Positions 8,098 through 16,561 of a DNA stretch of 64,000 nt are shown here, in pieces. The stretch spans positions 1-64,000 of the forward strand of contig URCJ01000003.1 in assembly GCA_900546285.1 (NCBI GenBank). The letters are read 5' to 3'. The first letter of the stretch is position 1. Each line of letters starts with the position of its first letter. The position numbers and the translations under genes were made by a program. The notes beneath the pieces were generated by a model. The model had not been told where the DNA came from. It searched no databases and worked only from the letters and a program-made list of their open reading frames with translations. The DNA comes from an uncultured Solobacterium sp. (GTDB taxonomy: Bacteria > Bacillota_I > Bacilli_A > Erysipelotrichales > Erysipelotrichaceae).

Positions 8098-9154
8098 GAA
8101 AAAACAGACAACTTTTATAGTTGTCCTTTTATTGCTAATTATCGTAGGTATCGGTGGCTTATTTGCCTTAATTAATACCAGTATCCAGGGTTTTGATAAT
8201 CCTCAAACTAAAACGATTACTATTGAAGATAACTGGTATGGCAAGCAGGTTCTACAATATTTAGATGAACAGGATGTTATTAAGAATGCCAATGTCGATT
8301 ATCTATATGCCAAAATTAAGAAGATGGATTTGAATTTTAAGGCTGGTACTTATGAAGTCAATAATGGTCTTTCTTTTGAGGAAGTAGTTAAGTATTTATC
8401 TGATGGTACTAATGCGATTCAAGATACGGTAACTATTAAATTTATTGAAGGTTATAGAGCTAAAGATTATGCAGATTTAATTAGTAAGAGTACTAATTTA
8501 AATTATGAAGATATCATGGCAAAGTGGAATGATGAAACTTATGTTAGAAGTTTGATGAGTTCTTATCCGTTTTTAACTAGTGATATGTTTAATAGCGATG
8601 TTAAATGTTTGTTGGAAGGATATTTATTCCCTAATACATATGAATTCTTTAGAGATAGCAGTATTGAAGATATTACTGAAAAACTATTGGATGCAACTTT
8701 AAAGATTTATAAAGAAAATGAAGAAGCATTTATGGCTTCTCAATATAGCGTTCATGAATTATTTACTTTAGCTTCAATTGTTCAAAGAGAAACAGGTAAT
8801 ACTAATGATATGCCGCTTGTTGCCAGTGTATTCTTTAATAGACTTGCTACAGGTATGCAACTTCAAAGTTCTGTTACTGTATGTTATGCCTTGGATATTG
8901 GCTTAAATGGTGATTGGACCAAGTGTGAGGTAATTCAGGATTCTAGTGATCCTTATAATACTTATCAAATTATGGGTTTTCCTCCTGGTGCTATTTGTAA
9001 TCCGGGTAAGGATGCATTACTTGCAGTGTTAAATCCTGTTGATAGTGATTATTTCTTCTTTATTGGAGATGTGTGTGGTAATGGTGGCACTATTTTTGCC
9101 AAGACTTATGGTGAACAATTAGCTAATCAGAAGGAGTATTTATCATGTTACTAA
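8084..9154 (+). CDS. mltG: Endolytic murein transglycosylase MltG
   Basis: MltG cleaves nascent glycan strands at the membrane and is thought to terminate their synthesis. I chose the ATG at 8084 because it puts a short positive N-terminus (MKASKKK) before the single membrane segment at about residues 8-30; ATGs at 8063 and 8072 are in frame but add hydrophobic residues in front. The extracellular part has a LysM-like region and the YceG catalytic core: LASIVQRETG (residues 229-238), ASVFFNRLATGMQLQSS, and GFPPGAICNPG. The widespread IVEKE segment here reads IVQRE: the first Glu is Gln and the second (E236) is kept. It overlaps both neighbours. Confidence 0.93.
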   Translation: MKASKKKQTTFIVVLLLLIIVGIGGLFALINTSIQGFDNPQTKTITIEDNWYGKQVLQYLDEQDVIKNANVDYLYAKIKKMDLNFKAGTYEVNNGLSFEEVVKYLSDGTNAIQDTVTIKFIEGYRAKDYADLISKSTNLNYEDIMAKWNDETYVRSLMSSYPFLTSDMFNSDVKCLLEGYLFPNTYEFFRDSSIEDITEKLLDATLKIYKENEEAFMASQYSVHELFTLASIVQRETGNTNDMPLVASVFFNRLATGMQLQSSVTVCYALDIGLNGDWTKCEVIQDSSDPYNTYQIMGFPPGAICNPGKDALLAVLNPVDSDYFFFIGDVCGNGGTIFAKTYGEQLANQKEYLSCY

Positions 9155-9771
9155 ATAAGCCAGTTATTATTGGTATTGCCGGTGGCAGTGCTAGTGGTAA
9201 GACTACGATTGCTCAAAAGATTATTGATACTTTTAAGGATACTAATTCGATTGGCATTATTAAGGAAGATGATTACTATAAGGATCAATCTGATTTGTCT
9301 TTTGAGGATAGAAAGAAGACTAACTATGATCATCCTTTAGCTTTTGACCATGAATTAATGCGTTTTCAGATTCAAGAATTGATTGCGGGTCGTATTGTGG
9401 AAAAGCCTACATATGATTATACAGTTCATAATCGTAGTGATAAGACAGAGATTGTAGAGCCAAAGGATGTTATTATCATTGAAGGTTTATTTGTCTTAGA
9501 AGAAAAGGAAATCAGAGATTTATTAGATATTAAGGTTTTTGTGGATACGCCTAATGATATTCGTTTTATTAGAAGACTTGTTAGGGATATCAATGAAAGA
9601 GGAAGAGATATCAATAATATCATTGATCAATGGTGTGCTACTGTTAGGGTTATGCATGATGAATTTATTGAACCTTCTAAGAAATATGCTGATGTTATTA
9701 TTCCTGAAGGTGGCGGTAATTCAGTTGGTATTGACTTATTGATTACTAAGATAGATAGTATTTTAAATTAG
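9145..9771 (+). CDS. udk: Uridine kinase
   Basis: This 208-residue P-loop kinase phosphorylates uridine and cytidine for pyrimidine salvage. GGSASGKT at residues 13-20 is the Walker A motif. EDDYYKD, YDHPLAFD, PTYDYTVHNR and DVIIIEGLF are typical Udk segments. An AAGGAG at about 9130 fits the ATG at 9145. The gene overlaps the end of mltG by ten bases, continuing the conserved mltG-udk-greA order of Bacillota. Confidence 0.95.
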   Translation: MLLNKPVIIGIAGGSASGKTTIAQKIIDTFKDTNSIGIIKEDDYYKDQSDLSFEDRKKTNYDHPLAFDHELMRFQIQELIAGRIVEKPTYDYTVHNRSDKTEIVEPKDVIIIEGLFVLEEKEIRDLLDIKVFVDTPNDIRFIRRLVRDINERGRDINNIIDQWCATVRVMHDEFIEPSKKYADVIIPEGGGNSVGIDLLITKIDSILN

Positions 9772-9776
9772 ACTTA

Positions 9777-9785
9777 TGTTAAAAT
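9777..9785 (+). promoter_or_regulatory. Extended -10 promoter of greA
   Basis: TGTTAAAAT (TGn plus TAAAAT) lies just after the udk stop, 20 bases before greA. No good -35 box is visible at the right spacing, which is common for extended -10 promoters. Confidence 0.5.
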
Positions 9786-9805
9786 AGTTGTCGCGGAGGT
9801 AAATT

Positions 9806-10270
9806 ATGGACGAGAAAATTTATGTCACAGAAGAAGGTTTACAAGATTTAAAAAATGAATTAGAAACATTAGTTCATGTTACTAGAAATGAAGTTATTGA
9901 AGAATTAAAGGCTGCTAGAGCTCAAGGTGACTTGTCAGAAAACGCTGATTATGATGCTGCTAGAGATCGTCAAGCTCAAGTTGAATCAAGAATTAAGGAA
10001 CTTGAACATACAATTAGAAATGCTGAAGTTATCACTGAAGTTAAGTCTACAAAGTTTGTAAGACTTGGTAGTACTGTTGAAATTGAAGAATTAGATACTA
10101 AAGAGAAGCATATATATACAATTGTTGGTACAACTGAGGCCGATCCTTTAAATGGTAAGTTATCAAATGTAACTCCACTTGCTGAAGCTATCATTAACCA
10201 AAAAGTTGGTAGTACAGTTAAGGTTGATGCTAAGATTCCTTACGAAGTTAAGATTATTAAAGTTCAATAA
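9806..10270 (+). CDS. greA: Transcript cleavage factor GreA
   Basis: GreA enters the secondary channel of RNA polymerase and stimulates cleavage of backtracked RNA. The 154-residue protein has the N-terminal antiparallel coiled coil with the acidic tip ARAQGDLSENADYDAARDRQ, where D and E residues coordinate magnesium. The C-terminal FKBP-like domain follows (VRLGSTVEI, ADPLNGKLSNVTPLAEAI). Length is standard. CGGAGGT precedes the ATG and an intrinsic terminator follows. Confidence 0.97.
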   Translation: MDEKIYVTEEGLQDLKNELETLVHVTRNEVIEELKAARAQGDLSENADYDAARDRQAQVESRIKELEHTIRNAEVITEVKSTKFVRLGSTVEIEELDTKEKHIYTIVGTTEADPLNGKLSNVTPLAEAIINQKVGSTVKVDAKIPYEVKIIKVQ

Positions 10271-10298
10271 TTTATCAAAAAATCTTTTATAAAACAAT

Positions 10299-10325
10299 TA
10301 AAGCCTGTAAAAAGGCTTTTTTTAA
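10299..10325 (+). terminator. Intrinsic terminator of greA
   Basis: AAAGCC and GGCTTT flank a short A-rich loop and are followed by a long T-run. It ends the housekeeping block. Confidence 0.85.
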
Positions 10326-10362
10326 TGTAGGAATTTTAAGTTTTGTCGGCAATTATATAGTG

Positions 10363-10806
10363 ATGATTAAAAAATATTTATTACTATGTATCTTTATTTT
10401 GATACTTATTTATTCCATTTTTAGTAATTTCTTTGTTTCTAAAAGTATTGATGATAAGAAAATTAAGGTTAAAGTAAATGATCAAGAGTACTCTGTTGAT
10501 GTTGGTACTACTTATAAGGAATTAAAAGAAGAATATGATTTAGATGCTTCTAGTAATGTGGCTGATGAGGCTATCTTATATGAAAATCAAGAAGTAGAGA
10601 TTAATGATAATACTGGAAAGATTTCTATTAATAAGGCTACTTATGAGGAATTAATTACTTTACCAGGCATTGGGCCTAAGACTGCTGAAAAAATTATTGA
10701 ATATCGTAATACCTATGGGTCTTTTTGGAGTTTAGAAGATATTAAGAAGGTAAAGGGAATAGGGGATAAGAAGTATGCAAAACTTAAAGAATATATTACT
10801 ATTTAG
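10363..10806 (+). CDS. comEA: ComEA-like DNA-binding competence protein
   Basis: In transformation ComEA binds incoming DNA outside the membrane and hands it to ComEC. The protein has an N-terminal membrane anchor (about residues 5-25), a middle region resembling a SLBB/ubiquitin-like fold (residues 30-85), and a C-terminal helix-hairpin-helix pair. The signature is ISINKATYEELITLPGIGPKTAEKIIEYR plus the second hairpin KVKGIGDKKYAKL, described here as residues about 87-147. I take ATG 10363; GTG 10360 is equally possible, and neither has a Shine-Dalgarno sequence. It overlaps comEC by 32 bases. Confidence 0.88.
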   Translation: MIKKYLLLCIFILILIYSIFSNFFVSKSIDDKKIKVKVNDQEYSVDVGTTYKELKEEYDLDASSNVADEAILYENQEVEINDNTGKISINKATYEELITLPGIGPKTAEKIIEYRNTYGSFWSLEDIKKVKGIGDKKYAKLKEYITI

Positions 10807-12472
10807 GCTTACAATTATTTTCTTTTTAAACATCTATTTTAAAAATATCTTTATTTTTCTTATCAGTATTCTTCTTTTATTTATCTTAGATAAGAAAGAG
10901 AGCTTGATCTTAATTGTACTTTTTGCTATTTCTCTTGTTCATATAAACCTACCTACCATAGGTTATGTGAGTAGAGTAAAGGATGATATCGCTATTATCA
11001 ATAATACTGAGTTTACTAATTTGGATTATTCTGTAGGTGATTTTGTGTTTAAGGATAAGGTGTTTAAAAACACACCTTATAAAATGTCTTTGAATCATTT
11101 AAATAGTTTTGATAAGGATGCAAGCAATTTGTTTAAGAAAATCTTATTCAATGATTTTGTGAGTGATAATGATTTATTGTTTAATATCGGTTATGGTTTT
11201 GGCTTATATTTTTTATTAAGAAAAATCTTTGATAAGAATAAATATTTATCATTATTTTTATTGTTTATCTATTCGATCTTCTTTGACTTTGAACTTAAAT
11301 TATTATTTTTGATTATTGATTTTATACTATCTTTCTTTGAAGTAGACAATATAAATAATCTATCGATTAAGATAATTGTAATAACGTTAATAGATATAAA
11401 CTTATTTCTTAATTATTCAATATTGTTGACGCTTATATTTTCTTTTATTTATAAGAGCAATTATTATAAGAGCAAGTTTTTAATAGGCTTAGTTCAATCT
11501 TTTTTCTTCGGCCAAGTAAACATCTTGAGCTGTCTTGTTTATAATTGGTACTTAAATATTAGAATATTTATATTTATTATTTCTTTGTTGAGCTTTGTGT
11601 GTCCTTTATTATTGCCGATTTATTTATTAGTAATGAATGTGTTATCTTGTATCATATATATCTTTTTAATCAGCATAAGAGGCAAAATATCGATTATTAC
11701 CTTAATGATTCTTTTAATAGGTTATCTATTTGGTATAAAGAAAGATTATCAATTATATCTATTATTACTAACATGTTTGTTGACATTAAATAATCCCATT
11801 AAACATGTAACTTTTATCGATGTTGGGCAAGGTGATGCAACTTTAATATCAAATTTAAATTATAAGATTTTGATTGATACAGGTTCTGCATACAATTATC
11901 ATAAATTAAGAAAAACTTTATATGAGGAAGGAGTGTATGCCTTAGATTACTTATTAATATCACATAATGATGAAGATCACTGTGGTAATGTAGATAATTT
12001 GATGAGAGATTTTAAAATAAAGAAGATTGTCTATGATAAATATGATATTGCATATAAAGATTTATATTTTAACTGTTTAGATGTAGGTATATTTGATAAT
12101 GATAATGATAATTCTGTTGTTTATTATTTAGATATTGATGACTATTCTTTTCTTTTTACAGGTGATATTTCTAAGAATGTTGAAAGGTTGATAGTGAATA
12201 GGTATGCAATAGATAAGGTAAATTGTCTTAAGGTGTCTCATCACGGTAGTGCAACTGGAACTTCAAGTTATTTTGTGGGTAAGATGCTACCTGATTATGC
12301 GATTATTTCAACCAATGGGAAATATAATCATCCTCACAAGGAAACGCTTGATACTTTAAATTCTTATCTAGTTGATATCTTAATTACTAAGGAACTAGGT
12401 AATATTAAGTTTAATTTTATAGGAAATTTGAAATATTTAAGTTATAAAAATCAAATAATCGTTCTCAAATAA
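10775..12472 (+). CDS. comEC: ComEC-type DNA translocation channel protein
   Basis: ComEC forms the inner-membrane channel for single-stranded DNA during transformation. The 565-residue protein has many hydrophobic segments (about residues 8-50 and 130-335) of the Competence domain. A C-terminal metallo-beta-lactamase-like domain follows: FIDVGQGDATLI, the metal site SHNDEDHCGN, LFTGDISKN and VSHHGSATGTS. Typical ComEC is 700-800 residues; the N-terminal OB-like part and the membrane domain look reduced here. Metal-binding residues are kept, so the enzyme part may be active. It starts inside comEA and is translationally coupled. Confidence 0.88.
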   Translation: MQNLKNILLFRLTIIFFLNIYFKNIFIFLISILLLFILDKKESLILIVLFAISLVHINLPTIGYVSRVKDDIAIINNTEFTNLDYSVGDFVFKDKVFKNTPYKMSLNHLNSFDKDASNLFKKILFNDFVSDNDLLFNIGYGFGLYFLLRKIFDKNKYLSLFLLFIYSIFFDFELKLLFLIIDFILSFFEVDNINNLSIKIIVITLIDINLFLNYSILLTLIFSFIYKSNYYKSKFLIGLVQSFFFGQVNILSCLVYNWYLNIRIFIFIISLLSFVCPLLLPIYLLVMNVLSCIIYIFLISIRGKISIITLMILLIGYLFGIKKDYQLYLLLLTCLLTLNNPIKHVTFIDVGQGDATLISNLNYKILIDTGSAYNYHKLRKTLYEEGVYALDYLLISHNDEDHCGNVDNLMRDFKIKKIVYDKYDIAYKDLYFNCLDVGIFDNDNDNSVVYYLDIDDYSFLFTGDISKNVERLIVNRYAIDKVNCLKVSHHGSATGTSSYFVGKMLPDYAIISTNGKYNHPHKETLDTLNSYLVDILITKELGNIKFNFIGNLKYLSYKNQIIVLK

Positions 12473-12490
12473 TTGTTTTATATATATAAT
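12462..12490 (+). promoter_or_regulatory. Leaderless promoter of the BTAD-like regulator
   Basis: TTCTCA (12462-12467), a 17-nt spacer and a perfect TATAAT (12485-12490) lie at the comEC 3' end. The -10 box ends six bases before the ATG at 12497 and no Shine-Dalgarno sequence is present. Confidence 0.6.
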
Positions 12491-12496
12491 CTAGGT

Positions 12497-13597
12497 ATGA
12501 AAGAGTTATATTTTAAGTTTTTAGGCCCTATTAGTTTGAAAAATTCTAATGGGGAGTATGAAGAAATCATAATGGAGAAACAGCCATTATTGTTGTTGGC
12601 GTATTTATTGTTTAACCACAAAAATAAAGTTGCTAAAGAGACTTTATTTGAGGCTTTTTGGTCAAAGAGTACCAATCCTGAGAATGCGATTAAGTTTGGC
12701 ATATTTAGATTAAGAAAGGCATTAGAGAAAATTCCTGAGTTGTCAGATAAAAACTTCATTATCAGTTCCAATGGTTATTATTACATCAACAAGGACTACA
12801 AAATATATCTAGATGTCGAAGATTTTAATAGTATTCTAACTAATGCAAAAGTGAATAATGATTTCAACTTATATAAAGAAGTAATCGAAACATATAACGG
12901 TGATTTTTTATATGGATTAGAGTTTGATTATATAAGGCCATATCGTACATATTATCTAGATCAATTCTGTGATGTAGCTGAGTTTTTATCTGAACGCTAT
13001 TTACATTATATGAAATATCAAGAATGCATCGAAGTATGCAATAAGACTCTTAAGTTTAGACCCTTTAGTGAAAAGATAATTCTTACTTATTTTGAAGCTT
13101 TAATTAAATTGGGCAAGGCTGATGAAATAGATGATATCTATGAAGATATTTTGCGTCAAGCAAGAAAACGAAAATATAACTCATTACTTATTAATAAAGA
13201 TACGATTGCAGATTTAATTAATAATTGCAGTACTAATATTGTGATTGATATAAAAGATAATGACACTGCTTATGGTCCATATCTTGTAGATAAGCATAAT
13301 TTCTTATCAATCATGGAGTCTGATAGAAGACTAATGAATCGTTATGGTTTATCTTTCTATTTGTTTGATTTTGAACTTGTTAGCGATGAAGTTAGTATTT
13401 CTGACTTTTTAAACGTTGTTTCTTTAACTCTAAGAAGCACGGATACTATTTATGCTGATAAGAATCATATTTATTCTATTTCGGCTCTTAAAAAAAGTGG
13501 TGATCATGAATTCTTATATAGTCGTATAATCGTTGGCATGTCTTTAAAATATAATAAAGATTCTTTTAAAATTAAATATACTTATAGACCACTTTAA
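12497..13597 (+). CDS. SARP/BTAD-like transcriptional regulator
   Basis: Residues 1-100 form an OmpR/PhoB-type winged helix (FLGPISLKNSNG, then LLLLAYLLFN and IFRLRKALEKI). A bacterial transcriptional activation (BTAD) TPR-like region follows at about 100-240. The last 120 residues (KHNFLSIMESDRRLMNRYG, LRSTDTIYADKNHIYSI) resemble a worn GGDEF or cyclase-like fold without the GGDEF loop; this is my inference from pattern only. The gene sits between comEC and pilB and ends about 50 bases before the pilB start, so it is a good candidate for controlling the pilus or competence genes. Start chosen at 12497 rather than the upstream TTG because of the promoter position. Confidence 0.75.
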   Translation: MKELYFKFLGPISLKNSNGEYEEIIMEKQPLLLLAYLLFNHKNKVAKETLFEAFWSKSTNPENAIKFGIFRLRKALEKIPELSDKNFIISSNGYYYINKDYKIYLDVEDFNSILTNAKVNNDFNLYKEVIETYNGDFLYGLEFDYIRPYRTYYLDQFCDVAEFLSERYLHYMKYQECIEVCNKTLKFRPFSEKIILTYFEALIKLGKADEIDDIYEDILRQARKRKYNSLLINKDTIADLINNCSTNIVIDIKDNDTAYGPYLVDKHNFLSIMESDRRLMNRYGLSFYLFDFELVSDEVSISDFLNVVSLTLRSTDTIYADKNHIYSISALKKSGDHEFLYSRIIVGMSLKYNKDSFKIKYTYRPL

Positions 13598-13622
13598 TAT
13601 TGGTTATAAAATACGCTATAAT
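13593..13622 (+). promoter_or_regulatory. Promoter of the pilB operon
   Basis: TATAAT at 13617-13622 is perfect. The -35 region TTTAAT (13593-13598) is weak and spaced 18 bases. GAGGGG precedes the pilB ATG. Confidence 0.5.
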
Positions 13623-13646
13623 TAAAAGATGAGGGGTTAAATATAT

Positions 13647-15338
13647 ATGAAAAATAAAAGATTGGGAGAAATGTTAGTTGATGCTCATGTTCTTAGTCAG
13701 GATAAAGTAGAGGAAGCTGTTAAGTTACAGGCAAATAGTGGTAAAAGACTAGGTACTGTTTTACTTGAAAATGGTTATATCACTGAGACACAATTAATTG
13801 ATGTTTTAAAGATACAATTAGGTATCGATTTTATAGATGTAAATAAGGAGACAATTGATCCTTCAATGGCTTCAATTGTACCTAAATCAATAGCGGAACA
13901 GTATCATGTTGTTCCTATTAAGCTTGAAAAAGACAAGCTTATTTTAGCAATGGAAGACCCTCTTAATTTCCGTGCTCTAGAAGCTGTTAAACAAATAACT
14001 AAATATAAAGTAACCCCATATATCGCTTATGCTAGTGCTGTTGAAAGAGCTATTTTAGTCTTGTATGAAAATGAAGGTGCAAGTATTGCGATAGAACAGA
14101 TGAAACAGGAAAGGGGCATCGATGCAACGTTTGAGGAAGTTGCTAAACAAAGTGATGTTACTTCTAAAAGTAGTGCTGCTCCAACTGTTAAGCTAGTTAA
14201 TTCAATTTTGGAAAGATCTTTAGCCGAAGGTGCTAGTGATATCCATATTGAACCTAGAGAAAATGATATGGTTGTTCGTATCAGAGTTGATGGTAGACTA
14301 AATCAAATGCTTACTATTCCAAAAGGTTTACAGGATGCGGTTATTTCTCGTTTTAAGATTATGTCTGAGATGAATATTACTGAGCATCGTATTCCACAGG
14401 ATGGTAGAGCTCAAATGACATCTAGTGATGGCAATGTAGTAGACTTGCGTCTTTCTTCTTTACCTACTATTTATGGTGAAAAGATTGTTATTCGTATTTT
14501 AACAAGAGATAAGAATTCTTTAACACGTACTGGTATTGGTATTACTGAAAAGGATAATGAAAGATTCTCTCGTATTTTAAAGAATTCATCTGGCTTAATT
14601 ATGATTGTTGGTCCAACAGGCTCTGGTAAGACTAGTACTTTATATACCATGATTGAAGAATTAAAGTCTGAGACTGTTAATATGATTTCTTTGGAAGATC
14701 CAGTAGAATTTCAAATTGAAGGAGTTACTCAGGTGGCGATTAATGAGAAGATCGGACTAACTTTTGCGAGTGCTTTGCGTTCTTGTTTAAGACAAGACCC
14801 GGATATTATTTCTATTGGTGAAATTAGAGATGGTGAAACTGCTTCTATTGCCTTACGTGCAGCTATGACTGGTCACTTGGTTTTAACTACTGTACATACA
14901 GAGGATGCGGTTAGCGCTATTGATAGATTGAGAGATTTAGGAGTAGAGCCATATTTAATCGGTGGTTCTTTGCGTGGTGTTGTTTCACAACGTCTAGTTC
15001 GTAAGATTTGTCCTAATTGTAGAGAAGAATATGTTCCAGATTCTGAAATTATAGATTTAGCTGGTATCAATCCTTTAAATAAACATTTCTATAAGGGAAA
15101 GGGTTGTTATATGTGTTTTGATAGTGGCTATAAGGGTAGAACTGGTGTTTTTGAAATATTAACTATCGATTCTTTCTTGCGTGATCAAATCTCTAAGGGT
15201 ATTAATGGTAATGAACTTAGAAAATTAGTAAGTGAAAGAGGTAGTTTTACTCCAATGATTGTCAATGGTAGAGATTTAGTAGAAAAGGGCGTTACAACAG
15301 TCGATGAGATTGTTGATAATGTAGTTACGGTAGAATAA
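13647..15338 (+). CDS. pilB: Type IV pilus assembly ATPase PilB (GspE family)
   Basis: This is the hexameric motor that powers pilus extension. Two MshEN-type motifs open the protein (R5-L6-G7 to Q28, and R34-L35-G36 to Q57, five residues apart); in MshE and related ATPases this tandem binds cyclic di-GMP. The second copy matches the consensus closely, and the first has H where a glycine is usual. Walker A GPTGSGKT is at 322-329, with Asp box EDPVEF, Walker B IGEIRDGETA, the His box and a CxxC pair (CPNC; CYMC) for zinc. At 563 residues the length is normal. pilC follows after two bases. Confidence 0.94.
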   Translation: MKNKRLGEMLVDAHVLSQDKVEEAVKLQANSGKRLGTVLLENGYITETQLIDVLKIQLGIDFIDVNKETIDPSMASIVPKSIAEQYHVVPIKLEKDKLILAMEDPLNFRALEAVKQITKYKVTPYIAYASAVERAILVLYENEGASIAIEQMKQERGIDATFEEVAKQSDVTSKSSAAPTVKLVNSILERSLAEGASDIHIEPRENDMVVRIRVDGRLNQMLTIPKGLQDAVISRFKIMSEMNITEHRIPQDGRAQMTSSDGNVVDLRLSSLPTIYGEKIVIRILTRDKNSLTRTGIGITEKDNERFSRILKNSSGLIMIVGPTGSGKTSTLYTMIEELKSETVNMISLEDPVEFQIEGVTQVAINEKIGLTFASALRSCLRQDPDIISIGEIRDGETASIALRAAMTGHLVLTTVHTEDAVSAIDRLRDLGVEPYLIGGSLRGVVSQRLVRKICPNCREEYVPDSEIIDLAGINPLNKHFYKGKGCYMCFDSGYKGRTGVFEILTIDSFLRDQISKGINGNELRKLVSERGSFTPMIVNGRDLVEKGVTTVDEIVDNVVTVE

Positions 15339-15340
15339 TT

Positions 15341-16552
15341 ATGATTAGTTATAAGTATTCTGCTCTTTCAAAAGATGGTGTCAAGGTTAAGGGTGTTATT
15401 GATGCTGTTGATGAATATGATGCTATAGAAAAGATTAAGTCAAACAATTCAATTGTCTTGGATATTGAAGCTATTAAAAATAGTAGTCTTAATAGTATTT
15501 TAAATGCGGAGATTAATCCTAAGGTTAAGATAAAGCCTTTAGCTGTTATGTGCTCACAATTTGCGATTATATTAAATGCAGGTACGCCAATTGATGTGAC
15601 TATTAAGATGATTGCTGGTCAAACACAGGATAAGAAATTGAAGAAGATTCTAGATAATGTCTATTTAGATGTTACTCATGGTAGTAGTGTGGAGGCTGCT
15701 TTTAGAAAGAATGCTAAGGCATTGCCGCCGGTCTTTTTAGAGACTTTAAAGGCTGGTGAAAAATCAGGTAAATTAGCTACAAGTTTTGAGAATATGCAAA
15801 TTTATTTTGAGGATTCATTTAAGAATAAACAAAAATTAAAATCAGCTACTACCTATCCTATCTTTGTCTTATGTGTTGCGGTAGTTGTTGTAATAGTAGT
15901 AATGGTTAAGGTTATTCCTACTTTAACAAGTGTCTTTGCAGAACTAGGTGGTGAACTTCCTATGATTACCCAAGTTTTAATTAATGTCTCTGATTGGTTT
16001 GGCAAATACTGGATGTTACTACTTGGTATTATCTTTTTACTATATATTATTTATAAGGTTTATGTATCAAATGAAGATAATAAGATTAGGGTTGCGGAAA
16101 AGAGTTTAAATATTCCAATAATTGGTAATATCAATCTTTTAAGTAATTCTCAAGAATTTGCATGTACGATGTCTACTTTATTAGATGCTGGTTTAACAGT
16201 TTCAGAGGCTTTAAGAACTACTTCTAAGTGTTTAACTAATGCTGCATTAAGCAAAGAAATTTATGCAATGGCTGAGAAGATTGATACTGGTTCTTCTTTA
16301 AGTGAGACTATGTCTAATAGCAAGTATTTGCCTCTTACTTTAAAGGAAATGTGTGGTATTGGTGAAAAAAGTGGTGAGTTAGTGTCTACTTTAAAGACAA
16401 TTGGTGATTATTATACAAATGAGGCTGATTATGCGACTAAGGCAGCTTTGGCTAAGCTTGAGCCTACGATGTTAATTATATTAGCTATTTTTGCGGGATA
16501 TATTGTAATGGCTATTTACTTGCCAATGTTTACAATGTATAGCATGATGTAG
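15341..16552 (+). CDS. pilC: Type IV pilus inner-membrane platform protein PilC
   Basis: PilC couples the PilB motor to pilin insertion. The 403-residue protein has the two GspF domains typical of the family: residues about 65-190 (CSQFAIILNAGTPIDVTIKM) and about 270-390 (FACTMSTLLDAGLTVSEALR). Three membrane segments lie near 165-190, 220-240 and 375-400. The partial internal repeat (GEKSGKL and GEKSGEL) is visible. It follows pilB by two bases, and the next gene starts ten bases later, so pilB-pilC-GGDEF/HD-GYP-HPt look like one operon. Confidence 0.94.
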   Translation: MISYKYSALSKDGVKVKGVIDAVDEYDAIEKIKSNNSIVLDIEAIKNSSLNSILNAEINPKVKIKPLAVMCSQFAIILNAGTPIDVTIKMIAGQTQDKKLKKILDNVYLDVTHGSSVEAAFRKNAKALPPVFLETLKAGEKSGKLATSFENMQIYFEDSFKNKQKLKSATTYPIFVLCVAVVVVIVVMVKVIPTLTSVFAELGGELPMITQVLINVSDWFGKYWMLLLGIIFLLYIIYKVYVSNEDNKIRVAEKSLNIPIIGNINLLSNSQEFACTMSTLLDAGLTVSEALRTTSKCLTNAALSKEIYAMAEKIDTGSSLSETMSNSKYLPLTLKEMCGIGEKSGELVSTLKTIGDYYTNEADYATKAALAKLEPTMLIILAIFAGYIVMAIYLPMFTMYSMM

Positions 16553-16561
16553 GGGTTTTAT

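Noticed and set aside
8769..8800. MltG reads IVQRET where many homologues have IVEKE, which might mean a dead enzyme.
   Set aside because: The second Glu is kept and appears to be the more strongly conserved one, and I cannot fix from memory which is catalytic; IVQ variants may be normal.
9151..9742. Several open frames inside udk and greA on either strand.
   Set aside because: They are shadows of well-supported genes with matching family motifs, and have no ribosome-binding sites of their own.
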